This document shows, piece after piece, positions 22,719 through 34,245 of a stretch of 64,000 nt of DNA (positions are counted from its first letter, which is position 1; each line of letters begins with the position of its first letter). The DNA is taken from the NCBI RefSeq assembly GCF_037038585.1, contig NC_092541.1, positions 5,707,445 to 5,771,444 on the forward strand, read 5' to 3'. This DNA is from Patagioenas fasciata (lineage: Eukaryota; Chordata; Aves; Columbiformes; Columbidae). The notes beneath the pieces were generated by a model, which was not told the origin of the DNA, searched no databases, and saw nothing but the letters and a program-made list of their open reading frames with translations. The translations under genes and the position numbers were made by a program.

Positions 22719-23984
22719 GCCGCGGGCGGGGCCGGGCGGGTGTGGGGAGAGAGGGGAGAGCCCCTGACCGGACCCGCCAGGGGGCGCCGCTGCTCTGCCC
22801 GCGGGGGCCGCCCGGCCCCGCCTGATCCCGGGGCGGTTCCCCGCCCCGACCGCTCCGGCTTCAGCATCTCTTGGTCCTCCTTGCAGTCGCTGCCTTGGTT
22901 CAGCACCTCTTCTCATCGATGGTTGCTGCGGGTCTGTGCTCCTGAAGGCAGCAAAGAGCTGTGCTTGTGCAGCGCTACATGTGGAGTCTGAGACGGTCTG
23001 TGCAAGGCAGGGAGGGGAGTAGGGTGCTTTCCACAAGGCTCTCTTGCTTCCTCAGAAACGACTCAGAGCTTTCTGGGAAACGTGGCATCCTCTGGCCTGT
23101 CTGTAAAGACCTGCAGCATTGTCTCAGAAATGCATCGCAGAGGTCACCGATTCCCCTCCAGCCCATGGAAGCCTGGTCCTCCTCTTGCCTCTGTCCTCCT
23201 CCCATCTAGAATGCTGAGCTCTTTTTGCCTTTTAGGAAGGCAAAGTGACAGCTGTAGGTCCTTCACACGGGGACATAGCACAGGGAGATCATGGTGTCAC
23301 AGCAAACTGACCCCAAGTTCTTCAAAGAGATGTTCAGCTTAGTGGGTGTCTCATCAGAGCTTATCTCCCTTGTGAAAACACACCAACAGATCCCACCCAG
23401 TGTTTTTTCCCTTCCCGAGGATACACACAAGGATCTCAAACCTACGTATGGAGAAACACTCATAGTATCCTTGGGCATTCACATGGTGCAATTAGGAATG
23501 ATGTGATGAAGAAACCAATGCCCTGAGGAGTTACTGGAGTTGCAATGAGAGTCAGCCCGTACATGGCAAAGGTCCATTCCAACAAACCAGAAATGTTTGT
23601 CAGAGCTCTGCCATGTTCTCTTTACTGTGGTTTGCCACCTGCTCCTCAGCCCTGGCAGGGCCAGGCTTTCATCTGCACTCAAGTGGTTACCTTGCCTTGC
23701 AGCTGTGATTGATTTTATTTCTCCAACACCAACAGACACAAGGGATTTATCCCAGGACATCTCTGGTTCCTCTCTCTAGGCTGGGTAGCTGATTCTTTCC
23801 GGACATGACAAAGCTGTTCCAAACAGAGCAGTACATTGCCCTGAATGAAGCACAAATATAGCAAAGCATGGTGAACCCAAAGTGGCATGTGACTTAGTCT
23901 TCTCCATGGGTCTCCTAACAGTGGTGGGAATGGGCTCATCCTTGTCACTGTGTGGAGTGAGCAGTCCCTGTAGTTCTAATCTAA
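22719..23984. other. Intergenic, A copy 3 to OR remnant
   Basis: No gene recognised. GC-rich A flank to about 22860, then sequence without features I can name. Confidence 0.55.
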
Positions 23985-24358
23985 TTCTTCCTTGGCAGAC
24001 TTTCCTTCCTGGAGATCTCCTGCACCACCACCCTTGTCCTCAAAATGCTGGAGAATTTTTCTGGCACCAGGCCTACCATTTCAGATTCCTGCTGTCATTT
24101 TTCCACGTCTTCATGAGCATGACTGAGTTTATGACCCTCTCAACCATGTTCTTTGATCGTTATATCACAATATGCAAATACTCTGTAAAACACTCTATCA
24201 TGACAAAGAAAGTCCACTTCCTGCTGGTGCTGGGAGCATGGGCAGTGGGCTTTGTGCTCATCTTCTCCCAGGTGGCTCTGCTTTTGAAGCCTCCTTTCTG
24301 TACCAAGAACATTGTTGACTATTTCTACCATGCTGTCGGGCCAGCATGGGCATGGTAA
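23985..24358 (+). pseudogene. Olfactory receptor pseudogene fragment
   Basis: The frame from 23985 reads FFLGRLSFLEISCTTTLVLK, the TM2 region of an olfactory receptor. After a frameshift near 24090 it continues as FHVFMSMTEFMTLSTMFFDRYITICK, the TM3 end with the family's DRY-type motif. TM4 (LVLGAWAVGFVLIFSQVALL) and PPFCTKNIVDYFY follow, before it degenerates at about 24358. TM1 and TM5-7 are not recognisable. Olfactory receptor genes border the TRA locus in mammals, so this may be an old neighbour. It is not expected to make a working receptor. Confidence 0.85.
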
Positions 24359-25470
24359 ATTGGGTCTGGGTCGACCTTGACTGGATGCCAGGTGCCCACC
24401 AAGCTGCTCTATCACTCCCCCACCATCAGCTGGACAGGGGGAGAAAATACAAAGAAACGCTCATGGATCAATATAAGGACATGGAGATCACTCATCAATT
24501 TCTATTACAGGCAGAACAGTCGACTCGGGGAAATCAGTTGAATTTATTACCAATGAAATGAGAGTAGGATAATAAGAAAGAAGAACCAATCTCAAACACC
24601 TTCCTCCCACCCCTCCCTTCTTCCAGTCATTTCCCTATGTGCACTGTGGGGAGTTCCTCTCCTCCCACAGAGTGTAGGGTTTTGTTTGGGCAGGACCAGA
24701 TCCTCTGGTGCCAGGGAGTCAAGTGGTTTCTGTCAACCCACCACACCTGTGCTGGGACAAGTGTTCCACAAGCAGAGCTGTAGCCTGGCCTGGCTCAGGG
24801 GTGCTGGAGTTGCTGGGCAGATGAGTGCCCGTGGGGGATGTCCCAGCGTGCACTCTGTGGTTGGGCTGGTGTCTGCAGGTTCCACTGTATCCCCAGGGCA
24901 GGATTGGTGCTGTGCCCTGGAGCTGCCTGTGAGGCAGGGAGAGAGCGGAGGACTCTGGGAGTCCCAAGCAGGGTGAGGAGCTGGATTGCCCAGATGCTGG
25001 CACTTCACCCCAGTGGTAGTGATGCAGGTCTGGTGTGGGAGGAGGGGAGGCCTTTGTCTCTGGACATAGCAAGAATATGTCCTGTGGCCAAAGAGATGGA
25101 GAGGGTCAGTGTCTCTGCCCCAGGTCTCAAGCAGGAGGAATGTGCATGGAACTTTGCCTAATCTGTTGGGTCCTCTGTGCCTGAACCCCTCTTTTGAGCT
25201 TCACAAGCTGTGGGACCCTGAAGAGCCAATTTTCTGTAGGGACACCGTCTGTAAGCTGTGGAAGGCTGCTGAAAATTGGGGATTTGCTTCAGGAATGCTC
25301 AAGGGACAGACGTTTTGTGTCACTGAGACCTGCAGAGCTTGGCTTACAGAGTCCTTATCAACCCTGTTTGCAAGGGAGATGACATCAATACCTGAAAACC
25401 TCTGTCACCCCACTTCATCATTAATCAGTGTGCTGTTTTGCCTCAAAGAGAATTAATTTTCTTCATGCCA
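24359..25470. other. Intergenic, no recognised feature
   Basis: Open frames here are short and match nothing I know. No gene or repeat can be supported. Confidence 0.5.
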
Positions 25471-25730
25471 TTAGAACACTTTCTTTTTCTGTAGCCAGCA
25501 TGGTCATGTGGATTTAGTTTGAGAACAAGAAGATAACACCCCAGGACAGAGTTAAAGTTTTTTAATTGTTATCTGGGAGCCAAGGACTTTCAGAGCACTC
25601 TTTCTCCTTTTGTGAGGCAGCTGGGAAGGGGGACATAGATGGGCCAGACCTTGACTGACACCCAGGCTGATCAGTAAGAATATTCCATGCCATTAACATT
25701 GTGCTTCATATTTAAGGATGGTTGGGATCT
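25470..25730 (-). mobile_element. Dispersed LTR-like repeat, inverted partner of 42210
   Basis: The reverse complement matches 42210-42510 over long stretches (for example GTCCTTGGCTC, AACTCTGT.CTGGGGT, TTGTTCTCAAA). The composition and phrases resemble avian endogenous retrovirus LTRs, from memory only. No internal retroviral genes are nearby. Confidence 0.45.
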
Positions 25731-25777
25731 TCCAGCTAGGTTTTGGGTTGGAGTCAGGATGGATGGGGATGAAGACC

Positions 25778-26179
25778 TGTTATGGTTCTGCTCTGTTTTA
25801 GTGGAGTGCTATTCATGAGTTCCTGTAGTTCAAACTTTGGCCATCCTGCCATTTTGCAGTAGCCTCTGGGCCTTTCTGCCTTTTTTTTCTCTTTCATCTC
25901 TGGGATCGGCTGTTTGGGACCAAAGTATTGCTTCCTGGGAATGGCTGTGCAGTGCAGAGTTTGTGAGGGATTACATTGAGTACCTTTATTTTCCATTTCC
26001 ATTTTATATATAGTACTATTAGTAGCAGTCTATTAAAGTTATTTTATTAAACTGTGTTTAAATCAGTCCGTGAGTTTCTCCCTTCTCTTTTGATTCTCTA
26101 CCCTGTTCGGGGCGGGAAGGTGGGGGAGTGAGCAAGTGGCTATTGTGGTTATATTGCTGGATTGGGTTAAATCGTGACA
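25778..26179 (+). mobile_element. Probable solo LTR of an avian endogenous retrovirus
   Basis: About 400 bases beginning TGTTATGGTT and ending AAATCGTGACA, giving imperfect inverted TG...CA ends. An AT-rich poly(A)-type region (TATTAAAGTTATTTTATTAAA) is at about 26030. No clear target duplication and no viral genes were seen. Confidence 0.5.
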
Positions 26180-27064
26180 GTCAGGCAAGAGCAGGTGATG
26201 TTGATGAAGGACTTTGGAAACTGTCCCTCCAGAAGAAAAGGATCTCTGCCAGTGTTTGAACTTACCAGTTGGGAAAAGGGCAATATCCACAGCCCGCTAT
26301 GTGGATGGGTGCATGGCTGGCTGGCTGACTGGGTGGATGGGTGGATGGACAGATGTGTTCTGCTCATCACACTGACCCTGGCTGAGGCCTCTGATGTGTT
26401 TTTGATCAAATCAGTGCCCAGTAGCATTGGTCAAACAAGAGGGATGGTTGTGAATGAACGTTGCCTGCCACAACCATCTCACGGGTGTTCCATTGCCACC
26501 TGCAATTCTCAAGGGGACTAGGATGATCAGCTCCTGCACAGAAGTTTTCAGGAGCAGAGCTGGTCCTGACATAGCAGTACCTCGGGGGTGCTGGTCTCGA
26601 GCAAAGCTGCTCCATCCACTCTCCTGCTGTCCCTTGGGGACACCTTTTGTCCTTTTCTCCTTCCCTAGCACAGCAGTGACCAGAGCAAGAGGTGTCCCAT
26701 GCCCAGGAGCCTGCAGGGTGTCTTGCCTCCATTGCCCCCCGCAGAGTCATAGCTTTGCACCTGAGGATAACAGAGGTTGTGTTTCTTGTTTGCAGGAACT
26801 CTGGGTGTATGTTTGGGCCAAGACACTGCAAGGTGAGTGCTGATTGCCACTTGCTCTGTGGTGACTGGGTTGTTTTCTATACTGTCACAGGAAAATGCCC
26901 CAAAAAGGTCCAGTGCACTGGGTCTCAGTAGCTTGTTTTCCCTGAGCAGCTTGGGAGGGTGCACATGGAGGAAAGTCCCACCCCTTTGCCATTTTAAAGT
27001 TCACACAGAGTATCTGACTGCATTTCACAAAGAGTGAAGGCTGGATTTGGAGAGCCTTGCAGCT
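26180..27064. other. Intergenic, no gene
   Basis: Contains a short GGATG-type tandem stretch at about 26300-26350. Nothing else recognised. Confidence 0.5.
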
Positions 27065-27279
27065 AGGGGAGCAGAAGAAAAGGAAGGAAGGGAAAAAGGA
27101 AGAGAGGAAGAAAGGAAGAGAAAGAAAGGAAGAAAGGAAGAGAAAGGAAGAAAGGAAGAGAAAGGAAGAAAGGAAGAGAAAGACAGGAAGGAAGGAAGGA
27201 AGGAAGGAAGGAAGGAAGGAAGGAAGGAAGGAAGGAAGGAAGGAAGGAAGGAAGGAAGGAAGGAAGGAAGGAAGGAAGA
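27065..27279 (+). repeat. Purine microsatellite, (GGAA)n core
   Basis: GAAAGGAAGA-type variants lead into about 24 perfect GGAA units (27183-27279). It replaces most of the 3' UTR expected for keratin copy 2. Confidence 0.97.
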
Positions 27280-27311
27280 AATGGATAAGGAAACATGATC
27301 CATGTTCATGT

Positions 27312-27692
27312 TCATGGATTCATTCTTTGTCCAGCACTATGTCTGTACTTCCTGGGGAGCCTTCCCAAGGGCCACGTCCAGTAGCTTTTCCAGGGGAGGC
27401 ACTTTCTGCCACAATAACAGCTGAAAATGCCAGAGAGGTCACAGATCCAAGAGTTGATGGGCACTCCATCACAGCTGAGGATGCTGCCAACAGCAGCAGA
27501 GGTGGAGGAGCCCACAACGGTGTTCTGTGGGAAGGAGCTGAGGATGGGACCAGGCAGGGTCACCACAACAGGGGAGGGCTCAATGACAACAGTGGAGTTC
27601 TGGCTCTGCCTGACATATGGCTCATTGCAGCTGTTGGCCAGTGGGATTGGGCTGCAGGGCTGGCAGGGCAGGCACTGGTCATAGCAGGACAT
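27312..27692 (-). CDS. Feather beta-keratin copy 2, stop codon lost, decaying
   Basis: Starts [19 protein letters not shown] and keeps the beta core [20 protein letters not shown]. Two head cysteines are changed ([11 protein letters not shown] instead of [11 protein letters not shown]). The tail reads [11 protein letters not shown] and runs on for about 26 foreign residues, because the usual end codons are replaced by TGG AAA. It thus has 126 codons against the normal 100. Its C-terminus nevertheless keeps the CGRKCLP cysteines that copies 1, 3 and 4 lack, so it may reflect an older tail. Exon 1 (about 28045-28085) has donor GTGGGT, and a TATA box is at 28108-28114. The acceptor is unclear and no poly(A) signal is seen. 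Probably a pseudogene in the making. Confidence 0.8.
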   Translation of the reverse strand: MSCYDQCLPCQPCSPIPLANSCNEPYVRQSQNSTVVIEPSPVVVTLPGPILSSFPQNTVVGSSTSAAVGSILSCDGVPINSWICDLSGIFSCYCGRKCLPWKSYWTWPLGRLPRKYRHSAGQRMNP

Positions 27693-28107
27693 GCTCTAAG
27701 GCTCTGGATGTGCAGGGATGAAGCAGAGCACAAAGGTGGGTGAAGAGCAGCATGCTTACACTGTCACAAAGGAACCAAGGCCACTACTGAATGGGGACGT
27801 GGAAGCAGTGCCAGGGACACAGAGTCTTCATTGATTCAGCCTGCCAGGTCTCTACAAAGAGCAGGGAACCTCTCTTCCAGTGAATAAACCAGAAGACCCA
27901 GGTTCCTTGAGCAGACATTCTCTGCACTTGCCTCTCCCATGGCAAGGAGTTCCAGGACCAAGAAGTGAACAAAGCCAAGTTCAGCTAAGAGGTGTATTGA
28001 GGAAAGATCTGACTTTGGAAGAGGAGAAGAGACTTCAGACCCACCTGGCACCCAAACAGAAGGAGGCAAGAGAATTGGATGAGAGAGCAGGCAGGGCCTT
28101 GTCTGCC

Positions 28108-28114
28108 TTTTATA
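28108..28114 (-). promoter_or_regulatory. TATA box, keratin copy 2
   Basis: TATAAAA on the - strand, in the same context as the other keratins. The promoter has outlived the damage to the coding end. Confidence 0.7.
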
Positions 28115-29929
28115 CCTGCCCTACATTGCCGCAAGGCAAGAGGCACCCTTGGCAGGGGTAACAATTTTCTGACAAGCTCATCTTGAATGTAAACCATCAC
28201 AGGTAATGAGATGGGTGGTGCTTTGGTTTCTTGCACTGCTGCCTTTTCATATCCAGGTTTGTGTCATGCCCATTCCACAATGAAGGCTTCTTCTAATCCC
28301 TGGGATGAAAAGCCCCAGGATTTCTAGGGTAGTAATGAAGCGGTGCAGGCACAAGACTCAGCTCAAGTGCTGCATTTGTCTGAAGCAGACAAATGTTGTC
28401 ATTCTGGGACACCCTGTTATGACTGAAGTGTCGCTCTCTGGAAGAAGCTCCAGGGATCCTCAGCTGGATCCCCAGATGCTCCTGTGCATAAGGACACGCC
28501 ATATCCATCTCTTTCCCTCCCTCCTCAGCTCACCCCCAATGGTCACTTTTTTCCTCCCCAGGTGTGTGCATTATGCTGCTGGTTTTGACCCATCCTGCCC
28601 AGCACTGCCCTCAGGACAAATTATTGGACTGTTTTGACTGATCTCCTCTCTGTGCAGTCTGTGAGTACACAGACAATGCCATGGGCTTGCCTGGGGCCTT
28701 GTCCTTCCCCAGAATGCTCTAGCGTTGCTGTGGTTCCCCCCAGGTGTCCTCAATAGAATCTACAGTTTCTTGTGTTGTTACATGTATTCTTGTCTTGTGT
28801 GCTATTGTGAGCAGCTCTTTTTGTGTGAATTCACTTGAGAGCACAAATTTGTGTGTGATTCCACACCTGTGTGTATGAGCCTGTGTGCGTGTGTCCTTGT
28901 CACTCATCAGGAAGAAATGAGGCGCTCACAGCAGGGACACTCTCTATTGCTTTGTTCATGAGCAACATGTGTCCAGGGTCAAAAGGAGCCCAAGTGCACT
29001 TCAATGGCATGAAACTGCTAGAGATCTGACCATGCAAGAGGCGCTGAAATGCAGCACCTGTCTCCTGAGCCCTCCTTTTCCTGCCCCTCCAAACTTGCCC
29101 TCCTCTACTGTTGATTTCCAGCCACAACAATGATGGTTTCGCTCCAGTTTAGATCCTTCATTTAATTACAAGTAACAGTATTCGAAATGCCTCAGCACCG
29201 TGGGAAGTCCCCTCCACATCTCCCTCCATGTGAGGGCACAGCCACAAGACAGCTGAGGAGGGTGGGGATTGCTTTATGGGCAAGGACAAAGACTGAGAAA
29301 TCCTGCACAACCATGTGCTGGCCATCCCTGAGTGGATGTGCTTCCAATGCATTGCTGAATATGTCTGGCACGGCACAGAGCCCACGCTTGTGTCCAGGAC
29401 AATGTCAAAGGTACTTGTGCAGCCCATGGATTAGGTGTTGTGCCATGTAGGGACTATGACCTTGGATGAGACAGGTATTGAATGAAGAGAACATGGACTC
29501 TACTGTCGCTGTGCTGTGAGTGGAAGGAAAGACCCCGTGGCTTGCACAGGAAAGACAAAGAACTGATAACTGCTTTGGACTTCAGCACCCAGGACCACCA
29601 TGTCCCGCACTGGAATCTCAGTCTGAGTGCGCAGCAACTGTCCGTGGAAGGGAAGAGACTTTGGCTTTGAGGACACATCCTCCAAAGCCTGGTATTTTCC
29701 CACAGGGGTGAACAGAAGAGACCCTCTTTCCAAGAAGGGCTCTGCATAGTGAATAAAGTTCCTGAGCCCATCTCCCCTCCTGAATGTTTGTCTGCCTGAG
29801 CTAAGGTCCAACTTGGAGACAGCACAATCGAGAGCTTCCCTCCTTCCCTCCAGTGATCGCAGTGAGACCAGTGCCAGGGAGCTCTGCTGGCAAAGCCAGG
29901 GCTGATTCTCCTCTCTGTGGAGCTGCCTC
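28115..29929. other. Intergenic, keratin copy 2 to A copy 4
   Basis: No gene. Diverged version of 8683-9037 plus 11353-12500, without the young CR1. Confidence 0.6.
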
Positions 29930-30840
29930 TGAGATGAAGATTTAGTGTAGCCAAGGGCCAACCTCATCGATTTCTCATGGTGTAACCAACACTGTAGAGA
30001 AGAGAAGGGCAGGGGAGGTGTGTACCTGCAGTTTGAAAGGACCTTTGACACCCTCTTCTGTACATGTGGATCATGAATGTCTTCATTAAGGAGCCGGTAA
30101 GTTGTGTTAAAATGAAGAATGTGTCTGTCTGGCACCTCATGAAGCTCAAGAAGAGCAAGGGCAAGGTTTTTTTGCTGGGGTAGAAACCAGACCATGCAGT
30201 AACAGATGTTGGGGTGTCACTGCTAGGAAGCAGATCCACAGAAGACAATGTGTGTTTTTAGGAGACACTTAGCTGAACACAAGACAGCATGTGCCCTTGC
30301 AGCCAAGACCAACCACATCCTGAGCTCTGACAGCCCAAGTATTGGTAGCGAGTGCAGGAAAGTGTCCCTACCTCTCTGTCCATTTGAGAACCCACCTGGA
30401 GTACTGCTGCCAATCTGGGGCTTCCCCGTCCAAGAAGGTTATCGACATACAGAAAGGAGTCCAACAAAGGCCACCAAGGGGCATAGTGTGCTGCCAAACC
30501 TCACAACTGAGGACAGGCTGAGAGAACTGGGTCTGCCCATCTTGGAGATGTCTCATGTAAGACCTTCTTGCCCTCTACAACTTCTTCATCAGAAGATGGA
30601 GAGAAGATGGACCAAGACTCAGAAGTGCACATCAAGAAGAGTAGAGGCAATGGACCAGTAAATGAGATGTGAAGAAGTTTGCCTAAGCAATAGGCTGAAA
30701 GAAAAAAGAACTGGAACGGGATTCTCAGTGAGGTTGTGCAATCTCCCTCCTTAGAGGTGTTCAAGGCTGGAATGAATGTGGCCTTGAACAACTTGGTCTA
30801 AAGGAACCTGTTCCACCAGAGGGCCAACCTATATGACCCC
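29930..30840 (+). mobile_element. Decayed CR1 fragments upstream of A copy 4
   Basis: Pieces of + strand ORF2 (LMKLKKSKGKVF-like at about 30140; AAKTNHILS; a tail with 'LGLPILEMSHV' at about 30520). Equivalent to 46690-47735 and 20200-21000. Confidence 0.55.
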
Positions 30841-30924
30841 TGGAAGTCCATTATCACTTACATTCTCACTGTATAACTCCCACGTTACCCCTGTTCTCCC
30901 TGACTCCTGCACACCCACATTTCT

Positions 30925-31225
30925 CCTCACACTCCCTCTGCCACAACACAACTTTCAGGTATTGTACTGGGACTACACAAAGGCGGATGGAAGGAGACTC
31001 TCAGCCTCCTTGCTGCCAACCGCAAGAAACCAGTGGCTGCTATTTCCAGCTCCTGAGCTCAGAGACAGCTCTGGGAAGCTGGTCCATCTCCTGCGTCAGG
31101 GCCCTGCTGTTCCCCAGGCTGCAGCCGGCACTGTGTGGGATTCTTCTTGCTGGAGGAGGGGCAGAGTCCATTTCCCAGAAGCCAAAATTCTGGCCGTGCA
31201 GAGCCCCGGAGCCCGGAGAAGAGAA
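30925..31225 (+). promoter_or_regulatory. Conserved block upstream of A copy 4 (promoter candidate)
   Basis: Same block as at 21225-21545. A GA-rich tract (31215-31320) follows and leads into the leader. Confidence 0.45.
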
Positions 31226-31379
31226 GAGACAGGAGAGGCGAGGCGAGGAGAGGAGAGGAGGAGGAAGGGGAGGAGGACGGGGAGGAGGACGGGGAGGAGG
31301 GGGAGGAGGAGGCGGCGCGTCCGGAGCAGAGAGCCGGGGCTGGCGGGGGGCAGCCAGGCGCAGGCGGCGGAGCGGCGGG

Positions 31380-32277
31380 ATGCGGCGGTGCCGGGGCGCA
31401 GGGCTGGCGGGACTGACCGCGGTGCTCCTGGGTGCGTGGGGCTGGCGGGGCTGGGTGGCTGCGCAGACTTTGCCCGGTGTATTCCCTTGGGACCCACCGC
31501 AAACTCTTCCTTCTCCTTTTGTCTCTGTCCTCGCTCGTTCCCCTTCAACAGCTCTTTTGAGTCGCTTCTGGGTAGTCTCCCTCTTTTCCATTGTCTCTGT
31601 GATTACAAGACTGCTTGCAGGTACACCTATCTTTCCATACACGCACTAATCCCCTTATGCTTTCAACATATATTTTTTTCTGAATTCAGCCCTCCGTACT
31701 TCACTGCAACACACCCATTCTCATCCCCTCTTCATCCATCCATCCATTAATCTGACTTTCTTTCTGTGTCACAATACATCAGTTCCAAAATCCCCCCAAA
31801 CTTCTTCTCTCGCTCCACACACATCCAGCACATGACCACTCTCCATCCCTGTTCATGGGTACATCTTCCCATCCTTTCTTGTCCAACTCCTTCTCACTGC
31901 CAGTCTACCTAACAATTTCTTGTGGAAAATCCGAGTTGGGAGAATTTTGATGATCATTGGTCTTTATTTCCTTCTTTCTCTGCAGTGACTGTGGGCAGAG
32001 CCCAGGTGCAGCAGGAGCCCTCGGCAGAGACCACCGAGGGCACCGGTATCAGCATCAGCTGCTCACATCCCAACATACAATCGTACTACTACATCGCCTG
32101 GTACCGTCAGCTACCGGGCCGACGTCCCGAATTCCTCGTGAACAGTCTTAGAGGCTCCAAACCGCTGTCGGACCCGCCGGGCCGGCTGTCGGTGGCGGCA
32201 GACCGCCGGTCCAGCGCCCTGTGGCTCTCCCGGCCCCGGCGCGGGGACGCGGCGGTGTATTACTGCGCCTTGGATGA
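31380..32277 (+). CDS. TCR alpha/delta V gene, subgroup A, copy 4
   Basis: Leader exon 31380-31431 (MRRCRGAGLAGLTAVLL), donor GTGCGT. V exon 31986-32277 after CTCTGCAG, joining as VTVGRAQVQQE. CDR1 region IQSYYYI, CDR2 region SLRGSKP. The first-cysteine region is ISCSHP, so the N-C-S glycosylation site of the other A copies is absent. It ends YYCALDD where all other A copies end YYCAVGD, giving a different germline start to CDR3. Frame and splice phase are intact. B copy 3 follows about 5.5 kb downstream. Confidence 0.92.
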
Positions 32278-32316
32278 CACGGGGAGAGGAGCCGGGGCTG
32301 CGGCCGGGCACGAACC
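32278..32316 (+). promoter_or_regulatory. 23-bp-spacer recombination signal, A copy 4
   Basis: CACGGGG at 32278-32284, 23-base spacer, GCACGAACC at 32308-32316. Unchanged although the V end just before it differs. Confidence 0.85.
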
Positions 32317-33924
32317 GCCGCGGGCGGGGTCGGGTGGGTGGGGGGAGCGGGTGAACCACCCCGGTCGGATCCTCCAGGGGGCGCTGCCGCTCCGCCCGCC
32401 GGTGCCGCCTTCTCCCGCCCGGCCCCGGGACGGTTCCGTCGCCCGAGTGGCACCGGCACCGGCTTCAGCATCAACATCGGCATCGCCATTGACATTTCCG
32501 TTGCCACTCCCCGCGGGACGGAGACAGAAATACCCCGTCACAGCACGGTGGAATCGCGATCGAAGCAGTGGCGGTGGCCGGCGGTGGCCGGGAAACAGCG
32601 ACTGCACCCGCCGACTCCCGGCGAGGAACAGCGACTTTCTGCTCTGCACAGGGAGGCGGGCATCAGAGATCCTCCTGCCCACGGGCAGCTGCACAGCCCT
32701 CGCTCCTGCTGCACCGACCGTCCCATGGAACAGATGGGAGCTCTTCTTGGGATTTTGGTTTTCCCCACCAGCACAGCCAAGGGACCCCTGAGCAGGTGTT
32801 TTCCTCTGCCCTGTAAACACAGGGACTCCCCTGCTAAAGTGCTAATGCAAAATTCGACTTGGAAAAAAACAACCAGAAGGGGTTTAATTTTTGCTACTTT
32901 GTTAAAGCTCAGATATGCAATTTAAAACTGTGTCCTCCAGCTACCACACTTTCAGGGAGATTTCAAAAATTCCTGTTAGTGTTACAAAATCATTGCATGG
33001 AGTTAGGAGTTCAAACTCCACACCAACCAGGAACAGGGGATGTCAAGGTCACAGGCACCTCCAAACACTCTCCACAGTGGCTCATTATTGAGACCAGGAG
33101 CTTGTGTGTCAGGAGTCAGAAGTTTGGCAGTTGAGGCCCAGGAGACAGCACAAGGCTTGCACTGGTCCCACTGAACACAGCCCCAGGTGATGCCAGGTTT
33201 CTCCTTGAAGAGTGAGACAGAAAGACATCGGCTAAGTTGCCCTGAGCGGCTGGAGGTCTGAGGTGAGTGAGAGCTGGCAGGAAGCCTCTGGGAAGAGACT
33301 GTGGGCTCCAGCCAGTCCCCAGGGCCTCTGTGTGGCTCGAGTAGCTGACAGAGCTGTTCACAGCCCATAGGCAGAGCCTGCAGAGGCACAGAGTGAAGGA
33401 TCAGCCCTGCTCCCTGTCACAGTTGGACTCCCTAACTGTGTTTCCGGGACAAATAAGGCAGAGCAACAGACATGGTCAGTCCAGCACACAGATCTGTCAC
33501 ATGCTCACATGGTATTGACCCCTCTTCTCACTGCCTCCTTCTGTCTTCCCACACTTGCTCCAGGTCAAACTACCTTTCCTGGTCTCAGCTCCTTCCCTTA
33601 AACATCTCCAGGCTTGCAAAATCACCAAATGCTTTTCCACTGCATCCCATAATGAGGTCTGATACTGCTGTATTCAGAAACATTGATGCGTCTACAGGAT
33701 GGTATTCTCACCCTTCTGGATGGCAGGAGAAGTTCACCATGGACGGTTCTCCCTTGCTGGGGGGTGGTTGGACTTGGTGTGATCTCCAGGAGGAGCAAAA
33801 AGCTGTAGTTGATCTCTCCATAGGGCCTTTTCATGGCAGAAGCGGGAAGTCCCGAGGACGTCCAACTGGGAAGACTCTCTTGTTCATTCCCTCCCATCAG
33901 CTCTGTACACACATTCCAAGATCC
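32317..33924. other. Downstream flank of A copy 4
   Basis: No gene. Bases 32520-33130 match 15050-15700. Bases 33700-33920 are a diverged form of 460-650. Confidence 0.6.
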
Positions 33925-34245
33925 CCCCTGAACCCTCTCTTCCCCAAACTGAACACTGTCAGCCCTCTCAACGTATCCTCATAGTTAAGATGCTCCAGTC
34001 CCTGCACTATTTTGCTGGTCTTGCTCCAATATCTTTTTTCTATCAGGTGGCCCAGAACTGGAGCCAGAGCTCCAGAGTTGGCCTCACCAGTGCCGAGTAG
34101 AGAGGAAGGATCAGGTCCCTTGTTCCGCTGGAGATGCCCTTCCTACTGCAGCCCAGGCTGCTGTTGACCTTCCTTGCCATGAGGGTCCATTGCCACAGCA
34201 GACACAGGAACACCTCAGAGCTGCTGAAACTGAGCGGGACACAGC
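33925..34245 (-). mobile_element. Degenerate CR1-like fragment
   Basis: Same element as 650-910, but better preserved around GGTGGCCCAGAACTGGA and GCCTCACCAGTGCCGAGTAG, which are recognisable CR1 3'-region phrases in reverse. Confidence 0.6.

Noticed and set aside
23882..24358. A single intact 158-codon gene
   Set aside because: Only its second part is olfactory receptor. The matching upstream part lies in another frame, so it is a frameshifted relic.
25771..26190. Target-site duplication around the probable solo LTR
   Set aside because: The bases on either side (GAAGACC and GTCAGG) do not repeat convincingly, so none is claimed.
27057..27743. A 228-codon + strand frame rich in Arg, Lys and Glu
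   Set aside because: It is the GGAA microsatellite read as protein, followed by the antisense of keratin copy 2.
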